Part shown: positions 8,964 to 17,866 of the stretch, piece by piece
How positions within the stretch are numbered: the stretch's first letter is position 1
Layout of the letters: each line of letters opens with the position of its first letter
Assembly: GCA_017483805.1 (NCBI GenBank)
Contig: JAFUUL010000096.1
Coordinates: forward strand, 29,578-93,577
Source: Prevotella sp.
GTDB taxonomy: Bacteria; Bacteroidota; Bacteroidia; Bacteroidales; Bacteroidaceae
Direction of reading: 5' to 3'
Length of the DNA stretch: 64,000 nt
Made by a program: the position numbers and the translations under genes
Notes under the pieces: model-generated
Told to the model about the DNA's origin: nothing
What the model saw: the letters and a program-made list of their open reading frames with translations, nothing else
The model's database searches: none

Positions 8964-10513
8964 GAGGATTCTTGCTGCTGAGCCTTCTAACCTTTTGGCC
9001 TGTCTTTGCGTTTGCACAGACACTGAGTGTAGTGAGGGGCGACTGCACGCCGTTGCCAGCCGGCGACGGCGGGGCAGACTCCCGTGGGGTCTCGCGGCCC
9101 GCACGCCTCACCCCAATGACTCACTGGGACCCCAGCAAGACCTACCGTCAGATGGTCATCCTGATTGAGTTCAAGGGAGACTCCACCTATTTCAGCATGG
9201 AAGACCCTCATACGTTCTACGACAATCTATTCAATACTCCTGGCTTCCACCAGCGGGAGGGCAAAGGCTGTGTGGCCGACTACTTCCGCGACCAGTCGCT
9301 GGGCATGTTCAATCTCCAGTGCGACGTCTACGGCCCCTATCAGTTGGACAGGAAGGCCCAGCCAAACGCCAGCCCCACGTCGAGCACGCGCAACTATGGT
9401 CGCGAGGCCATGAGTGACGCCATCCGCCTGTTGCTCGAGCAGAATCCCACCGTGGACTACAGTCAGTACGACTGGGACGGCAATGGCTCCGTGGAGCAGG
9501 TCATCTTCGTCTTTGCAGGCATGGGCGGCAATGCCAGCGGCCAGGACTGCTACGGCTACCTATGGCCCAACACCAGTTCGTTTTCAACCATCACCACTCC
9601 CGATGGCATCCGCATCAGCAACTATTCGGCCAGTGCCGAGCGATGGAACAAGACGCTGCTCTGCGGCATAGGCACCATCTGCCACGAGTACACCCACAGC
9701 CTTGGCCTGCCCGACATCTATCCCACCTCCAGTTCTGGCGGCTATTCCGTCGCTGACGAATGGGACCTGATGGATGGGGGCAACTTCACCAACTACGGCT
9801 GGTGTCCGCCCAACTACACCGTGCTGGAGCGTATGCTCATGGGATGGCTGACGCCTACTGAGTTGACAGAGCCCGCCACCATCGTCGACCTGAAGCCGCT
9901 GGAGGCTGGCGGCCAGGCCTACATCATCAGGCATACCGACACAGAGTATCTGCTGTTGGAGAACCGCCAGTGGAGCGGATGGGATGCAGGTCTGCCTGGA
10001 CGGGGGCTCGTGGTCTATCATGTGGACTATCTGCAGTCGGCCTGGACGGGAAACACCGTGAACAACGTCAAGAGCCGGCGCCGCTTCGCCCTCGTCAATG
10101 CCGACAATAGGGACTACGACGCATGGGATGCCTACATCCAGAAAGCCTCGCTGGGGACCTATGCCGCTAGTGGGCACATGAACAACCGCCACCTGAGCAC
10201 CTCGGCCTATCCGTGGGTGGAGGGCGAGCAGACGCTGGACAGCCTGACCGACCACTCCGTGCCTGCCACGGCGATGCACGCCAAGAATGCGGCTGACACC
10301 ACGCTGCTGTCGAAGCCCATCACCCGCATCCGCGTCAGCGACGACGGTCTCGTCTCGTTCGACTTCATGGGGGGCGACCCAACGGGCATCCGCACGGTCA
10401 ACCGCTGGCCTGCGGCAGGTGAAGGCTGCATCTACGACCTGCAGGGCCGTCGTGTCTTGAAGCCGCGACGTGGCTTGTATATCGTCGGTGGAAAGAAAAT
10501 CGTTATACAATAG
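8951..10513 (+). CDS. Secreted M6-type metallopeptidase with C-terminal surface tail
   Basis: Predicted secreted zinc peptidase of the immune inhibitor A (M6) type. I choose the ATG at 8951, which gives a clean signal peptide ([23 protein letters not shown]); a GTG at 8942 is the alternative. The HExxH motif appears as [17 protein letters not shown] (residues 245-249). Flanking sequences [14 protein letters not shown] and [11 protein letters not shown] are typical of the family. The last 30 residues ([27 protein letters not shown]) form the short beta tail shared by many Prevotella surface proteins and by the protein at 32096. The start overlaps the fumarase stop. Confidence 0.85.
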   Translation: MRKVRGFLLLSLLTFWPVFAFAQTLSVVRGDCTPLPAGDGGADSRGVSRPARLTPMTHWDPSKTYRQMVILIEFKGDSTYFSMEDPHTFYDNLFNTPGFHQREGKGCVADYFRDQSLGMFNLQCDVYGPYQLDRKAQPNASPTSSTRNYGREAMSDAIRLLLEQNPTVDYSQYDWDGNGSVEQVIFVFAGMGGNASGQDCYGYLWPNTSSFSTITTPDGIRISNYSASAERWNKTLLCGIGTICHEYTHSLGLPDIYPTSSSGGYSVADEWDLMDGGNFTNYGWCPPNYTVLERMLMGWLTPTELTEPATIVDLKPLEAGGQAYIIRHTDTEYLLLENRQWSGWDAGLPGRGLVVYHVDYLQSAWTGNTVNNVKSRRRFALVNADNRDYDAWDAYIQKASLGTYAASGHMNNRHLSTSAYPWVEGEQTLDSLTDHSVPATAMHAKNAADTTLLSKPITRIRVSDDGLVSFDFMGGDPTGIRTVNRWPAAGEGCIYDLQGRRVLKPRRGLYIVGGKKIVIQ

Positions 10514-10544
10514 TTTATCATACTACAAAACAAACACAACTATT

Positions 10545-11339
10545 ATGAGAGTCATTATTGAACCGAACTATGATTTGATGTCCCAGTGGGCAGCAAATTA
10601 CGTGGTGGCCAAGATCAATGCCGCCAATCCCACACCCGAAAAACCCTTCGTGCTGGGCCTGCCCACCGGCTCCAGCCCCATCGGCATGTATCAGGGCCTG
10701 GTGAAGGCCTACAAGGAGGGCCGCGTGTCGTTTAAGAATGTGGTCACCTTCAATATGGACGAGTATGTAGGCCTGCCCGTGGAGCATCCTGAGAGTTACC
10801 ACTCGTTTATGTTCACCAATCTGTTCAACCACATCGACTGCCCCAAGGAGAACATCCATATCCTCAACGGCAATGCCGAAGACCTGGCTGCCGAGTGCGC
10901 CAACTATGAGAAGGAAATCGAGAAGTTCGGCGGCATCGACCTCTTCCTGGGCGGCATCGGCCCTGATGGCCACATCGCCTTCAACGAGCCCGGCTCCAGC
11001 CTCTGCAGCCGCACCCGTCAGAAGACCCTGACCACTGACACCATCATTGCCAACAGCCGCTTCTTCGAGGGCGACATCAACAAGGTGCCCAAGACGGCTC
11101 TGACCGTTGGCGTGGGCACGGTGATGGCTGCCCGCGAGGTGATGATCCTGGTCAACGGCCACGCCAAGTGCCGCGCGCTGCAGGCCGCCGTCGAGGGTAG
11201 CGTCAACCACATGTGGACCATCTCTGCCCTGCAGATGCACCCCCACGGTATCATCGTGGCTGACGATGCCGCCTGCGAGGAACTGAAGGTAGGCACCTAC
11301 CGCTACTTCAAGGACATAGAGCGCAACAATCTGATCTAA
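10545..11339 (+). CDS. nagB: Glucosamine-6-phosphate deaminase
   Basis: Converts glucosamine 6-phosphate to fructose 6-phosphate and ammonia, feeding amino sugars into glycolysis. The ATG at 10545 starts [21 protein letters not shown], the expected N-terminus; an upstream in-frame start at 10470 would lie inside the previous gene. Family motifs are [28 protein letters not shown] and the active-site stretch [17 protein letters not shown]. At 264 residues it is normal length. It stands alone behind the M6 gene and ends in a bidirectional terminator. Confidence 0.96.
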   Translation: MRVIIEPNYDLMSQWAANYVVAKINAANPTPEKPFVLGLPTGSSPIGMYQGLVKAYKEGRVSFKNVVTFNMDEYVGLPVEHPESYHSFMFTNLFNHIDCPKENIHILNGNAEDLAAECANYEKEIEKFGGIDLFLGGIGPDGHIAFNEPGSSLCSRTRQKTLTTDTIIANSRFFEGDINKVPKTALTVGVGTVMAAREVMILVNGHAKCRALQAAVEGSVNHMWTISALQMHPHGIIVADDAACEELKVGTYRYFKDIERNNLI

Positions 11340-11341
11340 AT

Positions 11342-11377
11342 AAAAAAAAGGCGACCTAGATAGGTCGCCTTTTTTTT
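11342..11377. terminator. Bidirectional terminator between nagB and the MBL-fold gene
   Basis: A run of A, an 8-bp stem (AGGCGACC/GGTCGCCT) with a 6-nt loop, and a run of T. It reads as an intrinsic terminator on both strands, serving the convergent genes; the stop codon of the minus-strand gene lies inside the T run. Confidence 0.9.
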
Positions 11378-12110
11378 ATTTATAGTCCCTGATCTTCACG
11401 TTGATCCCGCTGCCGTTTAGCCGGATGCGCACCTGGTTGACGGGCGTCTCGCTGTAGTGGTAGGGGAAGAGCACCTTGGGCTGTATCACCTTGGCCGCCC
11501 TGACCAGTTGGTCGATGGTCATCGTGTAGGGCTGGTTGCAGGGCAGGAAGGCGATGTCGATGTCCTTCAGGTCGTCCATCTCGGGTATGTCCTCCGTGTC
11601 GCCGGCAATGTAGATGCGCAGCCCGTCCAGCGACAGCACGTAGCCGTTGTCGCGGCCCTTGGGGTGAAACTGCTCCCGCCCCTCAGTGGTGTTGTAGGCA
11701 GGCACGGCCCATATCTTGATGTCCTGGGCGTAGACGATGCTGTCGCCGTTGCTCAGTGCGATGCCGCGGTGAATCTTCCCGTTTACGGACTTGTTGGTAT
11801 AGACGGCTGTGGCCGGTGTGCACAGTTGGGGGATGGTCAACTGGTCGTAGTGGTCGAAGTGCTCGTGGGTGATCAGCAGGATGTTGGCCTTGGGGTACAG
11901 CGAGAAGTCGGTCCTCGGCTCCAGGTTGCCCACGGGGTCGATGTAGATGTTGCGGCCCTCATACTCTATGTGTATGCTGGCATGCTTGATGTGGTTGATG
12001 GTCACCGTCTTGCCGCCTGGCGTGGTGAACGTGTCCTGTTTCTGTGCGGCCTGTGCCCATGCCGTCATGCAGAGCAGCAGTGCCATGAGGAGTGTCTTTG
12101 TCTTCATCAT
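11376..12110 (-). CDS. Exported metallo-beta-lactamase-fold hydrolase (UlaG-like)
   Basis: Predicted metal-dependent hydrolase exported to the periplasm. Start at 12110 gives MMKTKTLLMALLLCMTAWAQA, a clear signal peptide; longer in-frame extension would run through the promoter. The metal motif is ITHEHFDHYDQL near residue 80, followed by GDTEDIPEMDDL (metal Asp) and FPYHYSETP (His). The arrangement, with VNHIKHASIHIEYEGRNIYIDP at the N-terminus, resembles UlaG/YtnP-type enzymes, but the signal peptide makes a cytoplasmic ascorbate-6-phosphate lactonase role unlikely. Substrate unknown. Monocistronic. Confidence 0.85.
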   Translation of the reverse strand: MMKTKTLLMALLLCMTAWAQAAQKQDTFTTPGGKTVTINHIKHASIHIEYEGRNIYIDPVGNLEPRTDFSLYPKANILLITHEHFDHYDQLTIPQLCTPATAVYTNKSVNGKIHRGIALSNGDSIVYAQDIKIWAVPAYNTTEGREQFHPKGRDNGYVLSLDGLRIYIAGDTEDIPEMDDLKDIDIAFLPCNQPYTMTIDQLVRAAKVIQPKVLFPYHYSETPVNQVRIRLNGSGINVKIRDYK

Positions 12111-12142
12111 AATAAGGTGTCGTTTGTTGTTCTTTCTGCGTG

Positions 12143-12150
12143 CAAAGGTA
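12143..12150 (-). promoter_or_regulatory. -7 box for the MBL-fold gene
   Basis: TACCTTTG on the minus strand, 32 bases ahead of the start at 12110; it forms a divergent pair with the trmO promoter. Confidence 0.6.
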
Positions 12151-12193
12151 CGAAAAACTCTTAACTTATGCACATTTCCTTCGATTTTTTTTG

Positions 12194-12201
12194 TACCTTT
12201 G
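12194..12201 (+). promoter_or_regulatory. -7 box for trmO, implying an almost leaderless mRNA
   Basis: TACCTTTG ends only 7 bases before the trmO ATG at 12209, so the transcript is expected to begin at or just before the start codon. Confidence 0.6.
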
Positions 12202-12208
12202 CCGCGTT

Positions 12209-12910
12209 ATGGAGATAAAACCGATTGCATTTTACCGTTCTGCGCTGACGTCGAAGTTTGGCATCCCGCGCCAGAGCGGACTGGCCGACAACCTGCGGGG
12301 ACGCATCGTGCTGGAGCCGGAATACCGCAGGGAGGAGGCCGTGAGGGGGCTGGAGGAGTTTGACTACCTGTGGCTCATCTGGGAGTTCAGCGCCAACCCG
12401 CACGAACAGCAGGGGCTGACGGTGCGCCCGCCGCGACTGGGGGGCAACGAGCGGGTGGGGGTGTTTGCCTCGCGCTCACCGTTCCGTCCGAACCGCCTGG
12501 GGCTCTCGTGCGCGTATATAGATAAGGTGGAGATGACGCAGGACTTGGGACCCGTGATCCACGTCCGTGGGGCCGACCTGATGGACGGCACGCCGATATA
12601 CGACATCAAGCCCTACGTGGCCTACGCCGACAGCCACCCTGAGGCGCGCAGCGGGTTTGTGGACGGCCGTGCGTGGAGCCCGCTCAGGGTGGAGATGGGC
12701 GATGAGTGGCTGCGTTGCTTCGAGCCGGAGGAGCGCGAGGGGCTGCTGCAGGTGCTGGCTCAGGATCCCAGGCCGCGCTATCACGACGATGGCGAACGCG
12801 TCTACGGCATGCCCTTCGGCGGGCGCGACGTGAGGTTCAGGGTCAGCGACGGGGTGCTGACGGTGGTCGAGGTGGTGGTCAGTGCTGCTGGAGATAGTTG
12901 TCGAAGGTGA
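12209..12910 (+). CDS. trmO: tRNA (N6-threonylcarbamoyladenosine-37) methyltransferase TrmO
   Basis: Methylates t6A37 of ANN-decoding tRNAs with S-adenosylmethionine. The ATG at 12209 starts MEIKPIAFYRSALTSKFGIPRQSG; the in-frame extension upstream passes through the promoter and is rejected. Motifs of the TsaA/YaeB family: LEEFDYLWLIWEF, GVFASRSPFRPNRLGLSCA and LMDGTPIYDIKPYVAYAD. Length 233 residues matches the family. The 3' end overlaps the convergent DUF4230 gene by 32 bases. Predicted to be translated from a leaderless or nearly leaderless message. Confidence 0.93.
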   Translation: MEIKPIAFYRSALTSKFGIPRQSGLADNLRGRIVLEPEYRREEAVRGLEEFDYLWLIWEFSANPHEQQGLTVRPPRLGGNERVGVFASRSPFRPNRLGLSCAYIDKVEMTQDLGPVIHVRGADLMDGTPIYDIKPYVAYADSHPEARSGFVDGRAWSPLRVEMGDEWLRCFEPEEREGLLQVLAQDPRPRYHDDGERVYGMPFGGRDVRFRVSDGVLTVVEVVVSAAGDSCRR

Positions 12911-13514
12911 TGCTGACGTGGGCGAAGCCCAGGGCCTGGAATAACTGGCGCATCTGCGTCTCGGCCATCTGCTGGGCCAGGCGGATGTTGTCGGCAGTCA
13001 TGGCCCGCATCTTCATCTGCTCTCTGGCGCGACGGTAGAGGTCGTCGCGGGCATAGGATGACCACTCGCCCTCTTCGTGGAAGATCTCCGTGCGGGCATC
13101 GTCGATGAAGTACTCGTCCAGCAGTTCTATCTGCGGCAGCAGGACGCTGATGCTGTCGCCCTGTGTCTGGAGGCTGGCGTCGCTCAGTTCCTGCATATCG
13201 AGGCCCAGCCGCAGGGTGCCGCGGTAGATGCACACCAGGTGGTCGTCGAAGAGGATGCCTGGGCGCATGGTGTCTACCAGTTCCTCGTCGTCGACGGACA
13301 GGAACTCCCACTGTCCTATGTCGCGTATGCTCTGTATCTGTGTGGGCGTGAGGGTCACTTCGCGCCTGTTGGTGATGGTGATGGCAGGTGCGGCCTGCTC
13401 CATCTTGCGCCAGAGCCACGAGCCGGCCAGGAGGGCGGCTGCGACGGCCACGGCGATGATGGCGGCGGCAATGGAGCCACAGGTGATGAGGGTGGTGCGG
13501 GTGTTCTTGTCCAT
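12879..13514 (-). CDS. DUF4230 membrane-anchored protein (second of a tandem pair)
   Basis: A 211-residue protein with an N-terminal membrane anchor (TLITCGSIAAAIIAVAVAAALLAGSWLW) followed by an exported DUF4230 domain (AITITNRREVTLTPTQIQSIRDIGQWEFL, GTLRLGLDM). I use the ATG at 13514; an upstream TTG at 13523 is possible. It follows a paralogous lipoprotein gene after 18 bases and its 3' end overlaps trmO by 32 bases. Function of the family is not known to me. The two DUF4230 copies differ in how they are attached to the envelope. Confidence 0.75.
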   Translation of the reverse strand: MDKNTRTTLITCGSIAAAIIAVAVAAALLAGSWLWRKMEQAAPAITITNRREVTLTPTQIQSIRDIGQWEFLSVDDEELVDTMRPGILFDDHLVCIYRGTLRLGLDMQELSDASLQTQGDSISVLLPQIELLDEYFIDDARTEIFHEEGEWSSYARDDLYRRAREQMKMRAMTADNIRLAQQMAETQMRQLFQALGFAHVSITFDNYLQQH

Positions 13515-13532
13515 AGGTGTCAATGCGGGTGT

Positions 13533-14201
13533 TTAGTCAAGATGGCGGATCAGTTGGTCGCTGCTGAAGTCGCTGCGGAACTGTATGGTGATGTCCTGCT
13601 CGTGGAATCCCAGCGTGGTGAGTATGGGCATCAGCAGGCGGACGGCAGCCGAGCGGGCACTGCGGTCGATGCCCAGGCGGGGTATCTCGTCGACGATGGC
13701 CTGGCGGCCCAGGGCGATGAGTTCGTTTTTCTCCTCGTTGCTGAAGCGGTCGCGATAGGGCGACACAAACTCCTGCAGGTGCTCATGGTCCACGCGGCTG
13801 CTAGTGAGCATGACCTCAGGGTCGGGCAGCGTGATGACGAGTCGGCTGTCGGCCTGCCGCTCGATGTTGGCCTCGCTGAAGCGGCCGAAGTCGATGTAGC
13901 CCTTCAGCGTGGCATCGATGGGCACCACCATCTTGCGGTGGCCGGGCTTGTCCAGTTCCAGGTTGAGCCCCAATCCGCTGGCATCGATGGTGGAGCGGTC
14001 GTTGCAGGTGATGATCTTGTGCACGCGGTATTCGGTGGTGTAGAGCCGCGAGCACTGCTGTATCTGCCTGACCGCTGTGGCGGTGGCGTCGGCCTGTGCT
14101 TCTGTCGAAGGCTCTTCGTGGCCTGAGCCGCAGGCGACGGAAAGCGTCAGTGTAGCAAGGACGAAAAGTGCATAAAAAGTGTATCTAAACGTCATAATCA
14201 T
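13533..14201 (-). CDS. DUF4230 lipoprotein (first of a tandem pair)
   Basis: A 222-residue protein with a lipoprotein signal peptide (FVLATLTLSVACGSG). The mature part matches its downstream neighbour: both have a tyrosine or tryptophan-containing first strand, a basic stretch before a DLEL/LGLNLEL-type strand, and a C-terminal helix ending in a predicted amphipathic strand (GFHEQDITIQF here, GFAHVSITF there). This supports a tandem duplication. The promoter box lies 11 bases ahead of the first ATG (14201) and 17 ahead of a second (14195), so the leader is very short. No known activity. Confidence 0.75.
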   Translation of the reverse strand: MIMTFRYTFYALFVLATLTLSVACGSGHEEPSTEAQADATATAVRQIQQCSRLYTTEYRVHKIITCNDRSTIDASGLGLNLELDKPGHRKMVVPIDATLKGYIDFGRFSEANIERQADSRLVITLPDPEVMLTSSRVDHEHLQEFVSPYRDRFSNEEKNELIALGRQAIVDEIPRLGIDRSARSAAVRLLMPILTTLGFHEQDITIQFRSDFSSDQLIRHLD

Positions 14202-14212
14202 GCTATTTTCTG

Positions 14213-14220
14213 CAAAAATA
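14213..14220 (-). promoter_or_regulatory. -7 box for the DUF4230 pair
   Basis: TATTTTTG on the minus strand, 11 bases from the first ATG. Confidence 0.5.
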
Positions 14221-14285
14221 AGAAAAAAAGCCCATATAAGTGCAAAAAAGACGAACTTTTTTCTCGTAGGATTAAACTTTTTGAT

Positions 14286-14293
14286 TATCTTTG
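14286..14293 (+). promoter_or_regulatory. -7 box for the DUF4890-like gene
   Basis: TATCTTTG, about 70 bases before the ATG at 14364; one of the longer leaders among the simple promoters here. Confidence 0.6.
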
Positions 14294-14363
14294 CATCAGA
14301 TTATTAGTTGCAACTCAAGAGAACCGTTAAACTGAAAGTTAATGCTCAAATAAAGTAACTAAT

Positions 14364-14894
14364 ATGAAGAAGATAGTTTTGGCCCTCGTGGCCGCCATCA
14401 CAATGAGTGCTACAGCAGTGGCACAGGACGAGAACAAACAGAAACGCGACCGCCAGCAGCCCGATAGGACAGAGATGGTGAAGCAGCGCACCGCCGAGAC
14501 GGTGAAGACATACGGACTTAACGACACGCAAGCAGCACAGTTGTTGGAATTGAACCTGCAGTATGCCGACAAGATGGGCCCCATGGGCGGCCCGCAGCGC
14601 GGAGGCCGTGACGGCCGCCGTCCGCAGATGAACCGCGGCGACCGCCAGCAGGGCGACACGCTCAGGGCCGGAGGTCAACAGGAGCGCCAGCGTCCCTCGA
14701 GAGAGGACATGGAGAAGCGCCGCGAGGAGATGAAGAAGCAGATGGAGGCCTACAACGCCGAACTGCAGAAGATCTTGACCGAGGATCAGTACAAGGCTTA
14801 TCAGGCCGATGCCCAGAAGCGGATGCAGCAAGGTCCGCGTGGAGGCCGACAGGGCCAGCGTCAGGGTCAGCGTCCGAACAGGAACAACGATTAG
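14364..14894 (+). CDS. Small exported Arg/Gln-rich protein, DUF4890/Spy-like
   Basis: A 176-residue exported protein: signal peptide MKKIVLALVAAITMSATAVAQ, then a very basic helical domain. The repeated pattern (LNDTQAAQLLELNLQYADKM ... MEAYNAELQKILTEDQYKAYQADAQKRM) resembles the LTxxQ repeats of Spy/CpxP periplasmic proteins; I believe the Bacteroidota family is DUF4890. Between the helices is a Gly/Arg/Gln linker, and the C-terminus is GGRQGQRQGQRPNRN. A periplasmic chaperone or stress role is an inference only. It has its own promoter and terminator. Confidence 0.7.
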   Translation: MKKIVLALVAAITMSATAVAQDENKQKRDRQQPDRTEMVKQRTAETVKTYGLNDTQAAQLLELNLQYADKMGPMGGPQRGGRDGRRPQMNRGDRQQGDTLRAGGQQERQRPSREDMEKRREEMKKQMEAYNAELQKILTEDQYKAYQADAQKRMQQGPRGGRQGQRQGQRPNRNND

Positions 14895-15017
14895 AAAAGT
14901 AAATATTAGTAAATTTTTCATAGTGATTTAGGTTAACATAGTGTTTTTTAGAGGCAAGCGTGCCTACTTAATGGGATTCAAATCTTATTTTAGAAAGAAT
15001 TTGGTTAATATGGTAAC

Positions 15018-15050
15018 AGCGTCCACCCTAAAAAGTGGGCGCTTTTCTTT
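15018..15050 (+). terminator. Terminator after the DUF4890-like gene
   Basis: 9-bp stem AGCGTCCAC/GTGGGCGCT (one G-T pair), 8-nt loop, then TTTTCTTT. It lies 120 bases past the stop; I see nothing else in that spacer. Confidence 0.8.
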
Positions 15051-15070
15051 GTGCTTATCAAAAAAATTCG

Positions 15071-15078
15071 TAACTTTG
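15071..15078 (+). promoter_or_regulatory. -7 box for the DUF4738-like lipoprotein gene
   Basis: TAACTTTG ends 10 bases before the ATG at 15089, implying a leader of only a few nucleotides. Confidence 0.6.
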
Positions 15079-15088
15079 CAAATAAATT

Positions 15089-15676
15089 ATGAAACAGATA
15101 CTTATATGTGTGTCGCTGGTGGCCGGCATGATGATGCTGGGTGCCTGCAAGGAGAAGAAACAGACGGATGACATCATCACGTCGAAGTATGTGCCCAAGG
15201 CCCTCGTAGACCCTATCAGGATGGGCGAAGACCGCCAGACGAATACCGTCGTATGGCAGGGCAGCCCCTATCGGGTGGACATCCTGCGACTGCCGGCAGA
15301 CAGCCTGCCCAAGTTGACGGATGACAACGGTCAGCAGTACGTGGACAACCTGGTAGACGTGAAAATCAGCCGCCAGGACGGCTCAGTGTTCTTCCACCGC
15401 TCGTTTATCAAGGCAGCATTCAGTGGTCATCTCGACGAGCCCTTCAGGCGCAACGGCCAGTTGGTGGGCATCCGCTTCCACGAGGTGGACAACTCGGCAC
15501 TGGAGTTCAAGGTGGTGATAGGCATGCCCGATGCCCCCGATGACCTGTTTGTGCCCCTGGAGATGGTTGTCGATCGTCAGGGAGCCATCAGGGTGGAGAA
15601 GGATGACGACATGGATATGCTCGACTACAGCGATGACTTCGACGGTGACGATGATGATGATGACGACGACGAATAG
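15089..15676 (+). CDS. Lipoprotein, DUF4738-like, with poly-Asp tail
   Basis: A 195-residue protein with lipoprotein signal (LVAGMMMLGACKEKK). The body is a beta-rich domain (VVWQGSPYRVDILRLPADSLPKLTDDNGQQYVDNLVDVKISRQDGSVFFHRSFIKAAF), which I associate with DUF4738, a Bacteroidota lipoprotein family without known function. The last 25 residues are nearly all acidic (DDDMDMLDY...DDDDDDDDE). This tail is encoded by a GAT/GAC repeat that also encodes the C-terminus of the convergent HAD gene; the two genes overlap by 52 bases. Confidence 0.75.
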   Translation: MKQILICVSLVAGMMMLGACKEKKQTDDIITSKYVPKALVDPIRMGEDRQTNTVVWQGSPYRVDILRLPADSLPKLTDDNGQQYVDNLVDVKISRQDGSVFFHRSFIKAAFSGHLDEPFRRNGQLVGIRFHEVDNSALEFKVVIGMPDAPDDLFVPLEMVVDRQGAIRVEKDDDMDMLDYSDDFDGDDDDDDDDE

Positions 15677-16386
15677 ATGTCGGACCATGCTTGGCTGAGG
15701 TCGGTCATCTGCGCATAGATCAGGTTGGCCCCTTCCTGCAGCAGCGCTTCGTCGGGCAGGGGACCTGTGTTGACGGCGATGGTGAATACCTGTGCTGCCA
15801 CGCCGGCCCTGACCCCCAGAGGGGCATTCTCTACGATGAAGGCCTGCCAGGGCTGCAGTCCTCCCACTTTGCTGAGTCCCGCCAGATAGGGGTCTGGATT
15901 GGGCTTCCCACGTTTGACGTCGTAGGCCGTGATAATGTGGCTTGGGTCGAGATAGTCGCCAAAGTCCTGCAGCAGGCGGTTGATGAGCGGCCGCTGTCCG
16001 CTGCCCGTCACCACGCCGATGGTCAGTCCGTCGGCATGGATTTGTGACATCAGTTCTAGTATGCCTGGCATGACGGGTGCCTCGGGCAGGGCATGAAACT
16101 GGCGCGTCTTCTCGTCGTACATCCGCTGGGCCTCTGCCTCGTCGATGTCGCACCCCTGTTGCATCTTGACCATCCTGCGAATGGTGTCAACGCCGCGTGC
16201 CCCCTCAGTGGCATAGGCGTCGGCCTTTGTCATGCTGATGCCGAAGGTCTGCATGGAGCGCTGCCAGGCAATGGCGTGGTTGGGCATCGAGTCGTAGAGC
16301 ACGCCGTCCATATCGAAGAGCACGGCCTTGGGGCGCAGTGCCTCAAAGCCGTGTTTCTCCAGATATTGCTCAATGGCTTTATTCAT
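15625..16386 (-). CDS. HAD-family phosphatase (beta-phosphoglucomutase-like)
   Basis: A 253-residue cytoplasmic HAD-superfamily hydrolase. I choose the ATG at 16386 ([20 protein letters not shown]), which overlaps the pgi stop by 8 bases; an in-frame extension to 16611 lies within pgi. The nucleophile motif is [12 protein letters not shown] (Asp25, Asp27), motif II GVVTGSG, motif [19 protein letters not shown] and [11 protein letters not shown]. It most resembles phosphatases and phosphomutases acting on sugar phosphates, and sits downstream of pgi. The C-terminal tail is a run of nine Ser encoded by the same repeat that gives the neighbour its poly-Asp tail. Confidence 0.88.
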   Translation of the reverse strand: MNKAIEQYLEKHGFEALRPKAVLFDMDGVLYDSMPNHAIAWQRSMQTFGISMTKADAYATEGARGVDTIRRMVKMQQGCDIDEAEAQRMYDEKTRQFHALPEAPVMPGILELMSQIHADGLTIGVVTGSGQRPLINRLLQDFGDYLDPSHIITAYDVKRGKPNPDPYLAGLSKVGGLQPWQAFIVENAPLGVRAGVAAQVFTIAVNTGPLPDEALLQEGANLIYAQMTDLSQAWSDIYSSSSSSSSSPSKSSL

Positions 16387-17731
16387 TTGCCAGCCTTGCC
16401 TTGATGGCCTTGCTGTCTTCCTCGTAGCCGGGCTTGTCGAGCAGGGCAAACATATTCTTCTTGTAGGCCTCCACACCAGGCTGGTTGAAGGGGTTGACAC
16501 CCAGCACGTTGCCGCTGATGCCGCAGCCGATCTCGAAGAAATAGATGAGTTGGCCGATGTAGAACTCGTTGAGTTTGGGCACAGAGATGCGGATGTTGGG
16601 CACGCCACCATCTACGTGGGCCAGGCGAGTGCCCAGTTCTGCCATCTTGTTCACCTCGTCCACACGCTTGCCGGCCAGGAAGTTCAGGCCGTCCAGGTTC
16701 TCCTCGTCGCTGGGGAAGAGCAGTTTCTTCTCAGGCTCCTCGATGCTGATGACCGTCTCGAAGATGGTGCGCTCGCCGTCCTGAATCCACTGGCCCATCG
16801 AGTGCAGGTCGGTGGTGAAGTCGACGCTGGCGGGGAAGATGCCCTTCTTGTCCTTACCCTCCGACTCGCCGTAGAGTTGCTTCCACCACTCGCTGACGAA
16901 GTGCAGTTTGGGCTGATAGTTCACCATGATCTCAATCTTCTTGCCGCTCTGGTAGAGGCCGTTGCGCACGGCAGCATACTGGGCAGCCAGGTTGTCGGCG
17001 AAGGGCACGTCCTTGCCACAGGCCTTCTCCATGGTCTGGGCACCCTCGACGAGGGCCTTGATGTCGAAGCCGGCGCAGGCAATGGGCAGCAGGCCGACGG
17101 GCGTCAGCACTGAGAAGCGGCCACCCACGTTGTCAGGAATGATGAACGAGGTGTAGCCCTCCTTGTCGGCACAGGTGCGGGCAGCGCCGCGCTTGGCGTC
17201 AGTGACGGCCACGATGACCTTGCGGGCCTCGTCCTTGCCGCGCTGGGCCTCGCACTGCTTCTTCAGCAGACGGAAGGTGAGGGCGGTCTCAGTGGTGGTG
17301 CCCGACTTGGAAATGTTGATGACACCAAACTTCTTGTCCTTCAGATACTCGGTCATCTCGAAGAGGTAGTCCTCGCCGATGTTGTTGCCAGCGAAGAGGA
17401 TGGTGGGGTTCTTCTTGTCCTGGATGAGCCAGCCGAACGAATTGCTCAGGGCTTCGATGACGGCACGGGCTCCCAGATAGGAACCGCCGATGCCAGCCAC
17501 CACCACCACCTCGCAGTTCTGGCGAAGCACGTTGGCGCAGGCCTGTATCTCGTCGAGGAAGGCGGGCGTGATGGAGGAGGGCAGATGCAGCCATCCAAGG
17601 AAATCGTTACCAGGGCAAGTGCCGTTCTCAAGGGCTTCCTGGGCGGCCTTCACCTGAGGCTCGAAGGCTGCCACAGCGCCTTCTGCCAGGAAGCAGGAGG
17701 CTTTCGTGATGTCAAGACTAATGTTCTTCAT
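16379..17731 (-). CDS. pgi: Glucose-6-phosphate isomerase
   Basis: Interconverts glucose 6-phosphate and fructose 6-phosphate in glycolysis. The 450-residue protein is the short bacterial type (like Bacillus Pgi). Motifs seen: [39 protein letters not shown] (sugar phosphate loop), and [11 protein letters not shown]. Start at 17731 ([15 protein letters not shown]). The downstream HAD phosphatase overlaps its stop by 8 bases (ATGAATAA), suggesting translational coupling. Confidence 0.96.
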   Translation of the reverse strand: MKNISLDITKASCFLAEGAVAAFEPQVKAAQEALENGTCPGNDFLGWLHLPSSITPAFLDEIQACANVLRQNCEVVVVAGIGGSYLGARAVIEALSNSFGWLIQDKKNPTILFAGNNIGEDYLFEMTEYLKDKKFGVINISKSGTTTETALTFRLLKKQCEAQRGKDEARKVIVAVTDAKRGAARTCADKEGYTSFIIPDNVGGRFSVLTPVGLLPIACAGFDIKALVEGAQTMEKACGKDVPFADNLAAQYAAVRNGLYQSGKKIEIMVNYQPKLHFVSEWWKQLYGESEGKDKKGIFPASVDFTTDLHSMGQWIQDGERTIFETVISIEEPEKKLLFPSDEENLDGLNFLAGKRVDEVNKMAELGTRLAHVDGGVPNIRISVPKLNEFYIGQLIYFFEIGCGISGNVLGVNPFNQPGVEAYKKNMFALLDKPGYEEDSKAIKARLANE

Positions 17732-17780
17732 TGTTTCGCAAAAATATTGTTTGTTAGGTTTGTTTTCGTTAAAGACCCTG

Positions 17781-17788
17781 CAAAGTTA
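17781..17788 (-). promoter_or_regulatory. -7 box for pgi
   Basis: TAACTTTG on the minus strand, 49 bases before the pgi start; divergent with the purN promoter. Confidence 0.6.
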
Positions 17789-17832
17789 CGAAATATTCTC
17801 AAAGTCAGCAAGGATAAATCGAAAAAAATGAT

Positions 17833-17840
17833 TATCTTTG
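17833..17840 (+). promoter_or_regulatory. -7 box for purN and the four-gene cassette behind it
   Basis: TATCTTTG, 26 bases before the purN ATG. I see no other -7 box before 21359, so all five genes may be read from here. Confidence 0.6.
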
Positions 17841-17866
17841 CAAGCGATAAGATACGAATTTGTAAG

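Noticed and set aside
13077-14126. Plus-strand frame opposite the DUF4230 pair
   Set aside because: No start context or family pattern; the minus-strand genes have signal peptides and a promoter.
14941-15171. Frame across the spacer into the DUF4738-like gene
   Set aside because: It runs over a terminator and promoter and is out of frame with the lipoprotein.
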